Assembly: GCA_023614405.1 (NCBI GenBank)
Contig: CM042697.1
Location: forward strand, 465,850,744-465,914,743
Source: Avena insularis
Lineage: Eukaryota; Streptophyta; Magnoliopsida; Poales; Poaceae
Direction of reading: 5' to 3'
DNA length: 64,000 nucleotides
Numbering within the stretch: the first letter of the stretch is position 1; every line of letters starts with the position of its first letter. Position numbers and translations under genes: made by a program. The notes beneath the pieces are model-generated. The model was not told the origin of the DNA. It worked only from the letters and a program-made list of their open reading frames with translations, and made no database searches. Below, one piece after another: positions 1 to 12,900 of this stretch.

Positions 1-1071
1 ATCCTTACATAATCTTCTAGAGTACTGCCAGTATAGTCCACTTCCTAACCAAAAGAAATCATGACTCTTTTTTTGGGTATGAATTCATATGTGAGCTGCA
101 AAAGAAAACTAGAGATAGCTAAATATAAATAGTACTACTCAAATTTTCTACACCAAGCGCCCTAGGCACGCTGTGCTGACGCCGTCGCCCTCTCGTCTCC
201 ATCACCTCCATGGCGTGGAACTAAAACCTAGGGCCAAGTTCTCTCCTCTCTCTTGCGGTAGCTAGTGCCACCAGATCGTCTACTCCGTTTAGATCTAATC
301 TAGACATCAATCACGGAACACCGGATCTTCATCCATTAGATTCCTCGCTTCGTCAATGTGCCTGATCATATGCCGACACGTTGATGCTACACCCATACAT
401 GTGGATGTCGTGGAGGCGTTGTACATGCGACACTTGATCGTGCTGATCTTTGCAAAGGAGAATCTTCCTTTGGCTAATCAACTAGCTATGAGAATCGATG
501 CACCCAGTACTTCAACAACGTCGTCGTCTTAGGTGCATAATCATGGGAGCGGTTCGAGGGACAATACATCTCGCATCTAGAAAAGTCTACTTGCATGGAT
601 CAGCTCTTGTCGACATCAACCTTGTCATCGACAACTTTTGCTAGCTTGATCTAAGAGGGTATGATCTGTTTCCTCTCACCTCGCATATGATCTTGGTTTA
701 TGCGCTAGAAATATTTTGTTTTGTGTAAAGCGTTCCCCAACATGTGTTTTCCGACACCGAAGGGCTGAGTTGTCACCCAAAAAAACCTTTGCACCGCTCC
801 CAATCTCAGACCTTTGCACCGTCTGCTCCTTGCCATCCACATGATCAAAGAAAGAGACAATCACCACCACCACATCACTCATTGTAGGGATGCCTATGCA
901 GTCCATATTCCAGGCCCATCGCCATAGAGTCCACACGCTTGGGACCAAGGAGTGAAAGGTAGCTCACTCTAAGACTATCGAGTCGAGGCATGTCGGCAAC
1001 ATGGAACCTCGTGTGAACAACAGAAATGCAGCAGGCATTGTGCCACCCGCTGGCCGCACTCCATAGCCATC
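1..1071. other. Intergenic DNA, no gene recognised
   Basis: No coding pattern, RNA gene or recognisable repeat end can be supported here. The open frames are short and lie in low-complexity or overlapping frames. The stretch is probably degraded repeat DNA left of the class II-type element that starts near 1072. Confidence 0.5.
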
Positions 1072-4000
1072 TCACTACAACAAATGTGTCAATTTGTGAT
1101 GTTTTGGTAGTGACCATCTACAAAATCGTCTTAGATTTCTGAAGATTTTGCACCGGGTGGTCTCAGACTGCTTGGGAGGGCTAAAACCTTAAAAAATTAT
1201 GACGATTTGACTCAAAAATGTCATAATTTCTTTAAATAAAATCGTCATAATAGCTAGGCAGGTCTAAATATGGAGAATAGCAAGATAGACCGTTGGATAT
1301 GGACAAGATGGACGGACAGGATGTTGATCTTCGAGAACTTGACATGGATAGTTGACGTGGCACGGTACCCATTGCGCGCTCAGACACCGAATATTTTCAG
1401 CATCGCGCGTGCAATACGTGCGCGTGCCAGCCAAAACTGCCACGTCCTCACACTCCCCTCCTTCCTCCATTGTTCCCCAACCCTAATCCTATTGCACACG
1501 CATGACACCGCCTCCCCTTCTCAAGAAGAAGATCCAGGCCAGCTGCCCTCTATTCGAGAGCCTCTTCCCTGCTTGCTCCCCTTCTTGTCCAGCGAGATCC
1601 ACACCCCTCCCTGACTCTATATTGTGCCACCAACGATGACTTGATAGCCGAGGTAGACGGCGAAGGCGGCGGTTTGACCCCCAACAAAACCCCAGCTCGA
1701 CGAACATGGCCCTCTCCACGACCCCAGTGCTCGTGCCTCTCGCCCTCTCCTCAGCCCGGATCTCCGCCTCCTAGTGCTCCCACCTCTACCTGTGCAGCCC
1801 CCCGCGCCCTTGCCCTCCTCTCTCTCTCCGATCTGGTACCCCCCCCCCCGCGCCCGCCTCCTCGCGGAAGTCGCAACCAAGGAGCGGTGGCATCGGCGGA
1901 TCGGGCAGCGGCAGCGGGGGATCTAGGAGCGGTGGTTATGGAGGGAGCAGTGATCCGCAGGGCGGTGGAAAGGAAGAAGGGGAGGAGAAGATGGGGATGG
2001 GCTCTCCATGTCGCAGAAGCTCACCCTCGCCTACACCGCACTCGTTGGAGGTAAGTGTCGCAATGATAGACTCCCTTTTTCTGTAGTGATAGATCGCATA
2101 TCGAATGGATTCGAGTAAACTGTAGTATTTTTTGCCTGGTATAGATGGGCTTGAGGAATTAGATAGCTGGGTTCCTAGATTTCGCATGGCGAGGGAGAGG
2201 GATCCCTGGATCTGGATTATCCTCAGTTTGACCAGAAATATTTATTGGATCCATTTTAGGCAATACTACATCTCTATGTCCATATTCAAGTTAAAAGGAC
2301 TAATTTGATGAGACAATGATTAAATTACTTGACAGTTGTAGAAAACTAGCATGCATGCTCATTAACACTCTCTTGATTACTATGTTCCTTCTTTTATTGT
2401 AGAAACAATAGAACTAGGGTGTGCTGAGCGAATTGGTATATAAAAATGGTTCCTGTTTATGTATGTTGAAGGATGCTGAAATGCTCTTCTTGCCTTATAG
2501 TGCTAATAACTATTAAGTGAATACTCCCTCAATATAGGTCTTACAAAAGAGCACAATATAGGTTATCTCTCGTTGGAACTAGGGTATCACTACCATCCAA
2601 ATTCTTGGTAGTTGGATTTACTGAACACAAGGGTCTGTTTTATTCATAACAAAGTTGTGTTCTTGCTATCTGATTTATTTTGTGGCAAATCTGCTATATA
2701 GTAATCTGCTGGATAGTTTGGTGAGATAGTATTCTACTTTCTTTGTTTCTATATTTACCCCTTGTCCTTGTTTTATTTTTTCTATGCAGTGGCCGAAGAT
2801 TATTGATGCAAACGATTAGATGCTACCAAAGTTCAAACAATGGCAAATGATTAGTAGGAGGGAACTGTTTTATTTTGAGCACCTCAATTGTATAACTTTT
2901 GTTTGTTTGTTAGTATCAGTTCTAAAGTTATCTGTTGTGATTATTGTTTTTTTTGTCCAAATGTCCCATGTATGCTGTCACTCCATTATGCCCCCATGCC
3001 ATCTAGACCCGTCATATTTTCTGAATCTGCGTGGCTTTAATTAAATGTATGGCACCTCAAATCCCTAATATTCCCATGCAATAGTATGTCTTATCCTAGC
3101 CTTTGGGATAAATGCATCGCATGCTTATATCTCCCAAGTTGTACTAGCTTGCTAACTCTTTGATTTTTATCAGATCCCAGATGATGGACTACTGTGATTT
3201 TTATCAGATCACAACAAATCTCGGGAGTTGATGTCGCTTGTTGTTGTGGTTCTATTTGATTAGGTCTTCATCTGCCTGCTAGGTCTTCAAATCTTCACGG
3301 TCTAATCATCTTCTTCACAATCTCCATGGTGTAGATAAGTCCCTTGTTCCACACCTGGTTCTCTCTGATTATACTTTGTCATGTTTTGCCTAGGATTATA
3401 TATTTAGTAGGCCTTGTATTGTCTTAGCAACACAAGCATGTATATGAATGATGTATCATCGATATAGCAGTTAACATCTATAGACATTACTGCACATTTG
3501 CTCTAATTGTCACATGCATGCTTTAAAATGGAAAATCATGTTTGTTACGCTAATAAGTGACCATCCTTTTGTGGAATATTTGACTATGTACTTGAGATGG
3601 TTAATACATGCTCGTAACTTGAGATATCCTCTAGAATAGTTTGTTTTGGTCCACCATATAAATATTTGACTATGTTAATAGCTGCATGTATGCTTACTAC
3701 TCAATTTGTAATACCGAGAATATATATGTTCGCATGTACACTTGTCATTTTTGTGTGCATGTTCGATTCAGGTTGGCAACTATAAATATTTTGTGTGCCT
3801 ATGTTAGAATTTACAATGAAGATGCTTAGCTCGAGAACTAGGATTTCTTCACATCAGTTCTTTCGGTTCCACTGTCGATCCTGGGATTTTTCTTTGCATC
3901 GCTTTGGACAGGCGCTAATTCCTTGGAAATTTTCAGATTTGGCCAATAAGAGTATTCCTTGGAAATTTTCAGATTTTTTTGTGTGCCTATGTCAATCTGT

Positions 4001-4945
4001 TTGTTGAGAAGACTTGTATATGCAGTTCAATTGAAAAATTATGGTTCAGATTTGGCCAATAAGAATATTCATAGTCACATGTTTCGATTCAAATTTATCT
4101 TTGATCATGCATGTTCATTGTCGTTACACTAGACGTATGAAAACTTGTTAATCACAGAGTATACCGCCAGTTTGACAAGCAATGTTGCTTTCTTCTCTTT
4201 TACATGAGCTAAGGCTGAAAGTGGAAGAAGCGAAAGGCACTCAACAAAGAGTTCAAAAGAGTTGGCTTCATACCTAGCAAAGAGTTGAAAAAGTCAATTT
4301 TCTGTAGATAATTGTATGTTGGTGAGTAATTTGGCCAATAAAATGGTTGTAACATACTACACAATATTTTTTGTACAGTTTTATATTCCTAGGTTATGTA
4401 AAATGTCTGATTGTAATATATAGTATGTGCTTACCAATATATTTCTTATTTAATGCATGTTCATTAGAAATAAACCAAATGTTGTTTGGGCTCTAAAATG
4501 GCCATGGCCCAAAATATATTGGACTGGAGCAGCCTAAAATATTCCAAAAAAATGTTGATAATAGAAAGAAAATATACAGCAAAAAGAACGTGGGCCTGAA
4601 AATAAAAAGGCCAAAATATTAGGCTTTGCCCAAGTAAAAAAGATATTTGGCAGAATATTAGTGGACTGAATTGTTAGGTTTGGCCCATGTGAACTATTGA
4701 TATGGACCAGGCTGATTTTATGCCACGTAGGATCTGACCTAGCGAGACTAGTTTGCTCATGACGATATTGGATCGTCATAATGGTTATGACGATTCAATA
4801 TCGTTATAGACGGTTATGACGATTTCACAAAGAATGTCGTTATAGTTTATTTGCGACGCTTAGCTTTCGACGATTTTAAAATCGTCATAGAATCGTCATA
4901 AACGGACTATTGTGACGGTTCTATGATGAAAATAGAGGGTCATAT
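1072..4945. mobile_element. Class II (CACTA-like) DNA element, non-autonomous
   Basis: The left end begins CACTACAACAAATGTGTC, which fits a CACTA-type terminus. Both ends carry clustered copies of the motif ATCGTCATA and its complement: about 1120-1255 on the left and 4755-4925 on the right, where paired inverted copies sit side by side. The right terminus is degenerate, so the end coordinate is approximate and no matching target duplication was found. No transposase frame is visible inside, so the element would depend on enzymes supplied elsewhere. The interior has a GC-rich block (about 1430-2060) unlike the AT-rich remainder, suggesting captured host DNA. An unclassified or MULE-type element is an alternative. 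Confidence 0.45.
2008..2050 (+). pseudogene. Possible captured first exon of a small TMEM14-like gene
   Basis: A 43-base frame starting with ATG encodes MSQKLTLAYTALVG and ends at a strong splice donor (GGAG|GTAAGTG). From memory this resembles the N-terminus of small plant TMEM14/FAX-type membrane proteins, which have a short first exon. No further exon of such a protein is seen downstream. It lies in the GC-rich interior of the class II-type element, so it is best read as a transduplicated exon. The family assignment rests on only 14 residues and is weak. Confidence 0.25.
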
Positions 4946-5887
4946 ATAGCCAAATTCCTTGTACTGTCTCTAGCCAGTTCTAGGCTCGTAAGCCCGAATT
5001 CTTCATTTGACTGCGTTGTAGCCACTTGGAGGAGCTCATCATCTTCCACCGTTGTAGGCAGTCGCAGACCGGATGCTATAGGGAAGGCATGTCACGCCAA
5101 ATGAGCCCCACTAGCTCCGCCACGCACGCAAAGATCGTGGTCACCGCCAGCGTCTACCTGCAAGGCCATGCCATCACCTACCCGCACCATCCCCGCCGAG
5201 CCCAACTCCGTCGTCCCGCTCCATCAGGGATCAGGAGAAGCCACCACACAAATAGGCCCGCATGGTCCATATCGAGCCCCAAGGGGCCCAAATTTGTCCT
5301 AGGATCTCAGCCATCGGTTGCCCCTGCGATTCGCGACCACATCATCCCCAAGCGATGTCGCCCGACGTCCGTGACCGCCCCGCCTCTACCGCAGCGAGAG
5401 ACTACCAACCATAGCGAGGACGAACGCCATCGTCAAGACACCGTCCGCTACCAAAGCCACCTCGCATGACCATATAAATGACCGAATAAGGGTTGGCTAG
5501 CTCCGGTACCACGTGGGCTTTGCCGAGCAATAAGGAAAGGAGGGAGGTAGGCGTAGTGGAGGTGTTCTATAAAAAGACTAAAATATTTCTTATTTTGAAA
5601 TGGAGGAAGTAGTATGCAATATACTTCCATACTACGTCTTTATCGTACTATAAAGGTTAATAATTTATTCTATAAATCTGGTCAAACTTTGCCCGGTTTG
5701 ACTTTAAAAAAGTCTTCTTTTTTGAAACGGAGGTGGCATTGATTAAACACAAGAGTTTAATCAGAACACATATGGCACCAACTGAAGGAAAAGTAGAAAA
5801 CTGGAGCTATGGTTCACGCAAGACAAAAGAGAGGAACTTTCTTCGTACAAAAAAAGCCTGAGACATTTGTCATTCTTCGTAGAACAC
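4946..5887. other. Intergenic DNA with a doubtful open frame
   Basis: An open frame of 147 codons (5026-5469, plus) is present, but its protein is rich in Pro, Arg, His and Ser, shows no domain and looks like chance GC-rich reading. Around 5570-5725 there are partial MITE-like pieces (ATGGAGGAAGTAGTA and AACGGAGGTGGCA). No gene is supported. Confidence 0.4.
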
Positions 5888-5973
5888 TACTCCCTCCGAT
5901 CCTAAATAAGTGTCGCGGTTTTGAATTAACTCTAGTTTAAAATGGCGACACTTATTTAGGATCGGAGGTAGTA
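5888..5973. mobile_element. Stowaway-type MITE
   Basis: This is a short, nearly perfect hairpin element. The left arm CTCCCTCCGATCCTAAATAA is matched by its complement on the right, ending GGATCGGAGGTAG. The element (5890-5971) is flanked by TA on both sides, the expected Stowaway target duplication. It has no coding capacity and is mobilised by mariner-type transposases in cereals. Confidence 0.85.
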
Positions 5974-6197
5974 CTAGATTTTAGCAATCGTGCACGTATT
6001 GAAGGACAGCTGATGCGGGGTTCCAGCAGTGCTCCCATGCATCGGTGCGCCGGCGCCGCTCTAGGTGGACGCGGCTGTGCTCCCGTGACCGTGAGAAATA
6101 AAAAACAATCTGCACTCGAGGTGGGCTGCGATAACAACGTTTGATTTACGTGGTGGGCCGTGAAGAGAAGAACGGCGCGTGGTGGGACATCTGCACA

Positions 6198-6410
6198 CGA
6201 GCGAGGCCCGCGCGTTTATTCCCACACCGCTGGGTTAAGAACGCCTTGTGCTGCTTAAATACCGGGTTCAACAGCTTAGACTCGCCGATGAAGCATCAAT
6301 GCAACTGTTATCAGCAGCCGAGGCAAGAGCTGTCACTACCTACTTGGGCCGGGACTTTCCTGGAGGCCTGTAACCCTAGGTCTCCTCTGGTAGGGTGCGG
6401 GGGGCCAAAA
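6198..6410 (+). ncRNA. Candidate Pol III-type small RNA unit, copy 1
   Basis: This 213-base block is identical, base for base, to 14705-14917. It contains an upstream element like the plant snRNA USE (TTCCCACACCG, 6219-6229; consensus RTCCCACATCG) and a TATA-like TTAAATA (6255-6261). The 25-base gap is the spacing of plant Pol III snRNA-type promoters, the Pol II type being about 10 bases longer. Transcription would begin near 6285 and could stop at the T-run 6419-6425. The putative RNA contains an 8-bp stem (GGAGGCCU with AGGUCUCC, 6362-6385). It does not match U1-U6, U3, 7SL or the telomerase template as I remember them. The RNA class is unknown and transcription is inferred. Confidence 0.35.
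6219..6261 (+). promoter_or_regulatory. USE-like plus TATA-like promoter, copy 1
   Basis: TTCCCACACCG (6219-6229) lies 25 bases before TTAAATA (6255-6261). In plants this distance between USE and TATA directs RNA polymerase III. The USE match is imperfect at two positions. Confidence 0.35.
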
Positions 6411-7320
6411 TAAATCAGGTTTTTTTAAATAACACAACCTCACATCTTCCACACAAGCTTGAATCTCAGCCTCAAAAGGATCATCGCAACAGAGCAACCA
6501 TCGGCAGGCTAAAAAAATAATTTGCCCCATCTTATTACGCAAAATTGTGCCAGTACCTCCTGTTCCATCACTAGCTTGAAAAGATCCATCCACCGACAAT
6601 TTTGCCCAACCCGAAGGAGGACAACATCACAACAAGCTAGGACAGGTAGCTGGCTTAGGCGCTGATATTTCATGTGAACATAACAACGGTTGCTTGCCTT
6701 TATCATGGCTTCCACTGTCAAAGATGAAGCATCCTTCACCAACTTAATATAAGTGTATAAAGCTGCATAAGAACCTTGATGAGCCTTCAACGGAAGGGAG
6801 TGGTTTATCATGGGTTATCTCATTCCGTACAGGCCACAAGCAGAATATTATTTAGCATCTCCATTGGAACTTTAGCTACCACCTCTTTAAACCAAACATG
6901 TGGATTTACCTCAAGGTTAGAGTCAATGGGAAGCAACCATGATTCCCTCATCTTACTCCAGAGCCGATAAGCATGCAGACACCTAAATAGAGCATGCGCC
7001 ACATCCTCAATCTCGCGACTACAGATGCGGCAAGAACCCGAGACCGGAATATGACGACCACACTTGTTATCCTCTGTAGCTAGCGCATTCGGTGCCGCCT
7101 TCCACGCGAAAACCTTCACCTTGGGAGGTACATTGGAACTCCAAATCTTCTTCCAGGCCGAATCCGTTCTATCTGGCAGAGCACTCGAAGCCGTACTGAG
7201 AACAAATCGGATTTCTCAGGTTGCCACACTAAGAGATCCTCATTCAAGTGTGACGTTCTAATCTTCAAGATCACTTCTGCATCCATTGGAATAAATGTAT
7301 TACGCACTAGATCAGATTTC
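6411..7320 (-). pseudogene. LINE remnant: zf-RVT and RNase H-like 3' end
   Basis: Read on the minus strand, several frames in succession encode the 3' part of a plant LINE ORF2. First comes a segment ending DLLVWQPEKSDLFSVR (7116-7307), typical of the region after reverse transcriptase. Next is the zinc-binding zf-RVT region with CGRH and CRICSREIEDVAHALF (6820-7119), then an RNase H-like domain with DGSF and EAEIQA (6336-6599). At least two frame changes break it, and the reverse transcriptase core is missing, so it is a dead 5'-truncated copy. Homology stops next to the 213-base RNA-like unit. Confidence 0.75.
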
Positions 7321-7485
7321 CAATTTCCATGTTCATCAAGTAATTCAGAAACTCTGTGTAACCGACAATTGCCTCTAACAGAATAAACCTTGCCATGTTT
7401 TTTCTGAATTACTTGATGAAACCTGATCTAGTGCGTAATGGTCTTGTTTTTTCCTCTAACAGAATAAACCTTGCCATGTTTTTTC
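7298..7485. repeat. Small fold-back rearrangement
   Basis: The segment 7298-7350 recurs in inverted form at 7401-7439 with an internal deletion; the shared arm includes CTGAATTACTTGATGAA and CTGATCTAGTGCGTAAT. A 32-base direct repeat beginning CTCTAACAGAATAAACCTTG occurs at 7373-7404 and 7454-7485. It looks like a local inverted duplication at the upstream edge of the LINE remnant. Confidence 0.7.
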
Positions 7486-8849
7486 CTCTATGATTTTAAT
7501 TTAGAAAAAAAGTAGGCACTCTCACGGGCGGACGCAGCATCCCTGGCGCTCGCCCGGGCTTCACTGCCGCGCGCCTCGTGCGGGACACCAATTCCATACA
7601 GGAAAACAAGATCAGGCGATGGGCAAAATTGTTTGGCAAGATAATCCTTTAAACTGTACATCTAAGTAGATCGATTCGTTCGGTTAAGCCATACAGTTGG
7701 GGCTGAATACAAGATTTAGTGATTTAGACAAAGTTACACTCACCTGATTTAAGCGGTTAAGCCATGCACCTTGGGGTAAAATCCAACACCCTAGCACCAC
7801 AATTGTTTTTGGGGAAGAGTTCGGAAGTAGTCAGCGCCAAGTCCTAAAAACAAATATGAGCATACATACATCAATTCTGAATACACCTAAAGCATGACAA
7901 CAACGACATGAAAATCTAGAAGCACCTAGTGAACAAAGAGGCGACGAGGACTTGGTTAACTACATTGTGCGCAACCAGAACAACCGACTCACCCTCGTGT
8001 GCTAGGATCCTCTGTCAGCAGCTTTGCGTGTGGACCCAGAGCTCTCGCACTGAGCAGTGCCCATCAATGCTTAAGTTTTATGGATTCTTCTACCACTGCT
8101 GGAACAAAGCTCTGAACTTCTCCTTCCCATCATCCTTCAAGAGTCCCTAGGAAAAAAACCAGTGCAAGTAATTAGGCAATATATTGGCACAACAAAATAC
8201 ATATATATGTAACTTTGCTTCTATACTGTGGGCTATAACATCACGCCAACCTTACATTCATGAAGAAATCAAACAAACTCAAAACCATGATTTGGATGTG
8301 TGTGTGCCTCTGGGGTTGGTGGAGGGGCAGATCAAGCCATATGTATCATCCAAAAAGATTGACTTCTGGGAAGCCTCGTGCCCGTATTGCAAAAAACAAA
8401 CAATTCGTATAGTGCATCTTCCCTGCAACATCATCCAATCGATAGGGGAGACCGGGAGAGATGAGGGACACATGAGAATCAAGTGAGAAAGGAGGATGAT
8501 ACCTCGGTCCCTCTATAACCAGAGGCACCAGAGGAGGGAGGAGGCAGCCGCGCAGGAGAGCAGCAGACGCCACGGCGCCATTGCCATCAGATGGAGAAGA
8601 GAAGATCCCTGACTGCTGCTGCTACTCGAGACGGACCCCATGGCATAAGAGTACCAACGAGTGTATATACACGTGCACACAAGAGGGGCATAAGAGTATC
8701 ACACATGCAGGGAGAGCTCTGAGCTGATGAGTTGTGTCAGCAGCTCCTTCATCCAACATAACAAAAGAAGATGCCAAATTTCCAATAGATAGTTAAATAT
8801 TAAGTGGAATATTCGGCAGTTCATTCTCTCAATACCATTGGTGGCTGTT
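7486..8849. other. Intergenic DNA, possible decayed gene fragment
   Basis: No intact gene is seen. On the minus strand around 8510-8640 an ATG is followed by a Ser- and Leu-rich GC-rich frame that stops after about 40 codons, near a GGTATCA that could be an old splice donor. This could be a broken first exon, but no domain or downstream exon supports it. Confidence 0.35.
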
Positions 8850-8879
8850 CACTACTAGGAAAACGGCTATAGGTAATCA

Positions 8880-9260
8880 GCACATCCGTGACTCACATGG
8901 TTGAAGTGCCCCACGGCTAAAACAGGCGTGGCTCACCTGTGGGCAGTACCCTACTAATAACTAAAACAACCGTGGCGCACATGACTATAGTGCGCCACAG
9001 ATGTGTGTGGGACAGGGCCCTGTTGGCCGCACGCCAAACATCTGTAGTGCACTATAGTCATGTGCGCCACGGTTGTTAGTGTCATCTGTGGCGCACATGG
9101 GGGTGGTGCGCTACGCCTAAGCGCATGCCCCCCTCTGCTCTAAAGCGCACAAACACATGGCGCGATTCGGCCTAGTGCGCCCACGAGGAGTAAAACATCC
9201 GTGGCATTACATGGCATAGTGCGCCACAGATGTTGTACTCACATGGCGCACTAGGGCCGT
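8880..9260. repeat. CACTA subterminal repeats
   Basis: Short motifs recur in both orientations, notably GTGCGCCAC followed by AGATG or GG (about 8988, 9060 and 9217) and related GTGGCGCAC forms. Such subterminal motifs are the transposase-binding sites of CACTA elements. Confidence 0.7.
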
Positions 9261-9547
9261 GCTTGCAGATGTGTCATTCTTTAGGACAACACTTTATGTG
9301 CACATGTATGACCACATCCACCACCCCACACTTTACTTTCCCCTTGTTCTTCCTCCTTAGATCTAGTCGGGATCTTCTCCTTCCCACCTCAATTTCTCCA
9401 CACATTCACCATTTTTAGCATGTAAAACTTGCTTTGGATGTTACATATATAAGTAATAGAGGAGGTCTCCTCTCATCTATCCTTCTCCGGTAACGCGCAC
9501 CTCTCCTTTCCATCTTTCTCGCGATCGGTCTCTCATCTCGGTAAGTT

Positions 9548-9745
9548 GTCCATGTAAGGATGTGTTCATGTGTATATGGATGATGTGCTCATATGTATGT
9601 AGATGATCGATGCTCATGATGTGTGTATGTGGAGAGGATCGATGGTCATATGTGTGTGTATATGGAGAGTATCGATGATGCTCATGCATGTGTGTATGGA
9701 GAGGATAATGATATGTTCATGTGTGTATGGATCGGTCTCTCTCTC
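9548..9745 (+). repeat. Imperfect minisatellite and CT tract inside the CACTA element
   Basis: Units of roughly 45-60 bases containing GTGTGTATATGGAGAG and ATCGATG...GCTCATG repeat several times, followed by (CT)n at 9735-9750. The tract lies between the subterminal region and the transposase gene. Confidence 0.6.
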
Positions 9746-9951
9746 TCTCTTGTGTTTGTATGTGAACAAGTTTCCATTTGTTTTGCCAAAATGTTGATTC
9801 ATTTCCATTTTGGCAAGATTTTGGCATTTCGCAAAGGTCCTAATTTTAGGATAGGTCATGCCGAAATTTTCTATCGACCATTGCATGCATGCATTCATTA
9901 TGTGGTTCTAATAGACTTCAAAATTGTACCGTGTACACCGTGCAGGCAAAA

Positions 9952-12900
9952 ATGGTCCGCATAATGAGCGAAGGCATTGTGGCTAGATTTTTGAAATGTG
10001 CGACGGCCGACATGATACGAAATAACAAGACGAATATAAGATATCCGTGCAGAAGATGCAAACTCAACTGGGTGATCGACCCAGATTCCGGGAATCTGCA
10101 GGCGCACCTGCTCCACCATGGTTTCATGGATGGATATACTCGTTGGATAAGCGATGACGTAGATGATGGAGACGGTGAAGGTGGCCAACATGACGATGAT
10201 CATCATCACGGCGAGAACGGGCGAGATGATGAAGAGTCTCCTGGAGATGGTGAAGGTGCGGAAGCAGACCGGGATGATGATGATCTAGATGCCGGAGGAG
10301 CAGACGTCGATGGAACAACGTCAGGCTGGGTGCGGGACCCTTATGTGCAAGAGCTGCTTCTCAAGCAGACAAGTAACACCAGGGCTGCCGCTAGAGAGAA
10401 AGCCAAGCTTGCGCAACTTGAGAAAGACGCGGTTACTCCATTGTATGAAGGATGCAGGCCCGATGATACCCGGTTGAATGTAACGCTCAAGGCTATGGAG
10501 ATGAAGGCAAAGCACAAATTGAGCGACGCAAGCTTCGACGATATGATGGCATTCTGGCACGATCGTCTCCCGGAGGGGAACACATGTCCAACTAGTATCG
10601 AGGATGCCAAGAAAATCGTCTGTCCTCTCGATCTACCGCCAGTTAGATATCACGTATGCATCAACGATTGCATCATTTATCGGGGCGAGGACACGGAGAA
10701 AACCACATGTCCGGTGTGCGGCTTGAGTCGATACAATAAAGGGAAGAAAGCACCTCGAAAAGTGGTATGGTACTTTCCTATCACTCCTCGTCTGCAGCGC
10801 TATTTCGCGGACCCTAAGGAAGCGAAGCTCATGCAATGGCATGCGGAAAGGAAGAAGCCAGGAGATGATGATGACCCCGAAAAGGATGAGCTGCTGACGC
10901 ACCCTTCAGATGCTAGCCGTGGAAAGCATTGGACCTCAAATTCCTGCATTCGGTGGAGATTCGAGGAACATCGGGCTTGGTGCAAGCACCGATGGACTCA
11001 ATCCGTTCGGTAGCAGGCAGCATACAAAGACTTGGCCCGTGTTTGTATGGATGTACAACCTCCTCCATGGTTGTGCATGAAGAAGTACATACAAATGAGT
11101 ATGCTAATTCAAGGGCGAAACAACTGGTACCGAGCATCAATCGTATCTCGGCTGTTGAAAGAGGAGCTAGCCACGTTATGGGAATCTGGAGCCAATACTT
11201 ACGACGCCGTCGCACAAGATTATTTCACTATGAGAGCCGTTGGTCACTACGGTGCAAGACTATCCAGTTGGGTATATCTCGGGCGGGTTATCCAAGGATT
11301 CTGCGCGTCGTTAGGTGCATGGATAACACAAGCTATCTCCAACTAGAGAAAGATCCGGGGTCATCGAAAACCGTGTTCATGGCGCATCAAGGTGGCTCGC
11401 AAGAATGATCCATGGAGAAAGCGTGGAGACCTATTCGATGGCAAATCGAGACCCGAGGAATCCCAGGCGTAGGAGCAGCGAAGAAGTGGAAGAGTTGCTG
11501 AAAACTGGAAAGATTGTCCTAAGCACGGAAAGAAGCGAAAGAGGCGGCAACAAGACAAGCGGCCGATGAAGGTATGGAAAACAAGGTCTGCTTTTACGAG
11601 TTTCCATCTTGGAAGTTTCTCCGACGCCTCATAGCCTCGACATCATGCATATCACGAAAACGTGTGCGAGAGTCCAGTCGTCACCATAATCAACATGCGG
11701 ATAGGACGAAAGATGGTCCAAAGCAAGACCGACCTAATATGCTTGGGTATCCGGAAGGAGCTTCACGGAGGACGACTACTCACGATGATCGGGAAGATGA
11801 CGATGATCATGAGTCGGAGACGACACAAGGTCGTCGGAAGGGTAAAAAGTTCAAGAAGAACGAATATTACGCCTCCTTCTTGCTTCACTCTAAGCCGTGA
11901 TGAGATCAAACAGTTTTTCAAGTGCCTTCTAGGAGTCAAATTTCCTTACGACTACGCGGGCAAGATAAGCGGATACCTAGACGAGGCGAAGACGAGGTTC
12001 ATGGCATGAAGTCTCACGGTATGCCCGTGCTAATGACGCAGTACTTCCGGTCGCACTAAGAGGGATAATGGACGAGCACGTCCGTGAAACGTTATTTGGC
12101 CTATGCAAGTTTTTCGGCGTCATCTCTAGGAAGTCGATTGGCTTGAATCAGCTCGGAAGGCTATAGGAGGAGATCGTGGTGATACTATGTGAGCTTGAGG
12201 TCTACTTCCCACCCTCATTCTTCGACATTATGGTGCATCGCTGGTCCATGTCGTGGAGGACATCGTACAACTTCGGGTCGATGTTCCTCCGCTGATGATG
12301 GCGTTCGAAAGGATGAACGGACACATCAAAGGATACGTTCGCAACAGTCCCGGCCCAGATGGAAGCATAGCCAAGGGCTTTACGGCGAAGAGTGCATCTC
12401 TTTACGCATGAATTATCTAGACATCGAGAACCCCGCGGTCTTCCCGCCAGACACCTTGGCAAGCTCGACGGATCTGGTCACCGAGAGGATCGTCGCATCG
12501 CATGCGAGACTTTCGATTTTCGACGCGAGACTTTGATCGAGCAAACCTCGTCACGCTACAGATTTAGAACTGGTCGATCCTTGGGCATGAAGCACAAAAG
12601 GTTAATCGAGAAGAAGTACATTGAGGGGCATACAGAGGACGCAGGAGAAATAATCAAAGAGCACAACTCAGATTTCACGCGTTGGTTTAGGCGACGCGCT
12701 CCTTGATAATCCCGCGCTCGCATTCTTCCGACACGGAAAAGATCATATTCACCTTGTCGCAGGACCGATGCAAAACCTGGTGACCTATCGGGCATATGGT
12801 ATCAACGGCTACACATTCTACATGGAGGAAAAGGACAACAAGTGTGATTATCGAACTCGAGCGTAACGCCGAATTCTACACCGATGACAACGTGAAGGAA

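Noticed and set aside
5026..5469. 147-codon open frame as a gene
   Set aside because: Composition is that of chance GC-rich reading, with no domain, splice context or conservation signal.
6198..6410. Telomerase RNA candidate
   Set aside because: It has Pol III-type promoter elements and the words AACCCTA, but not the full template for TTTAGGG repeats (one and a third copies are needed).
6285..6410. Box C/D or H/ACA snoRNA
   Set aside because: GATGAAG is only a partial C box, no D box follows, and no hinge plus ACA end is present.
9889..9951. Upstream extension of the CACTA transposase frame
   Set aside because: The frame is open from 9889, but similarity to transposases starts only after the second ATG, and TGCAG at 9941-9945 could be a splice acceptor.
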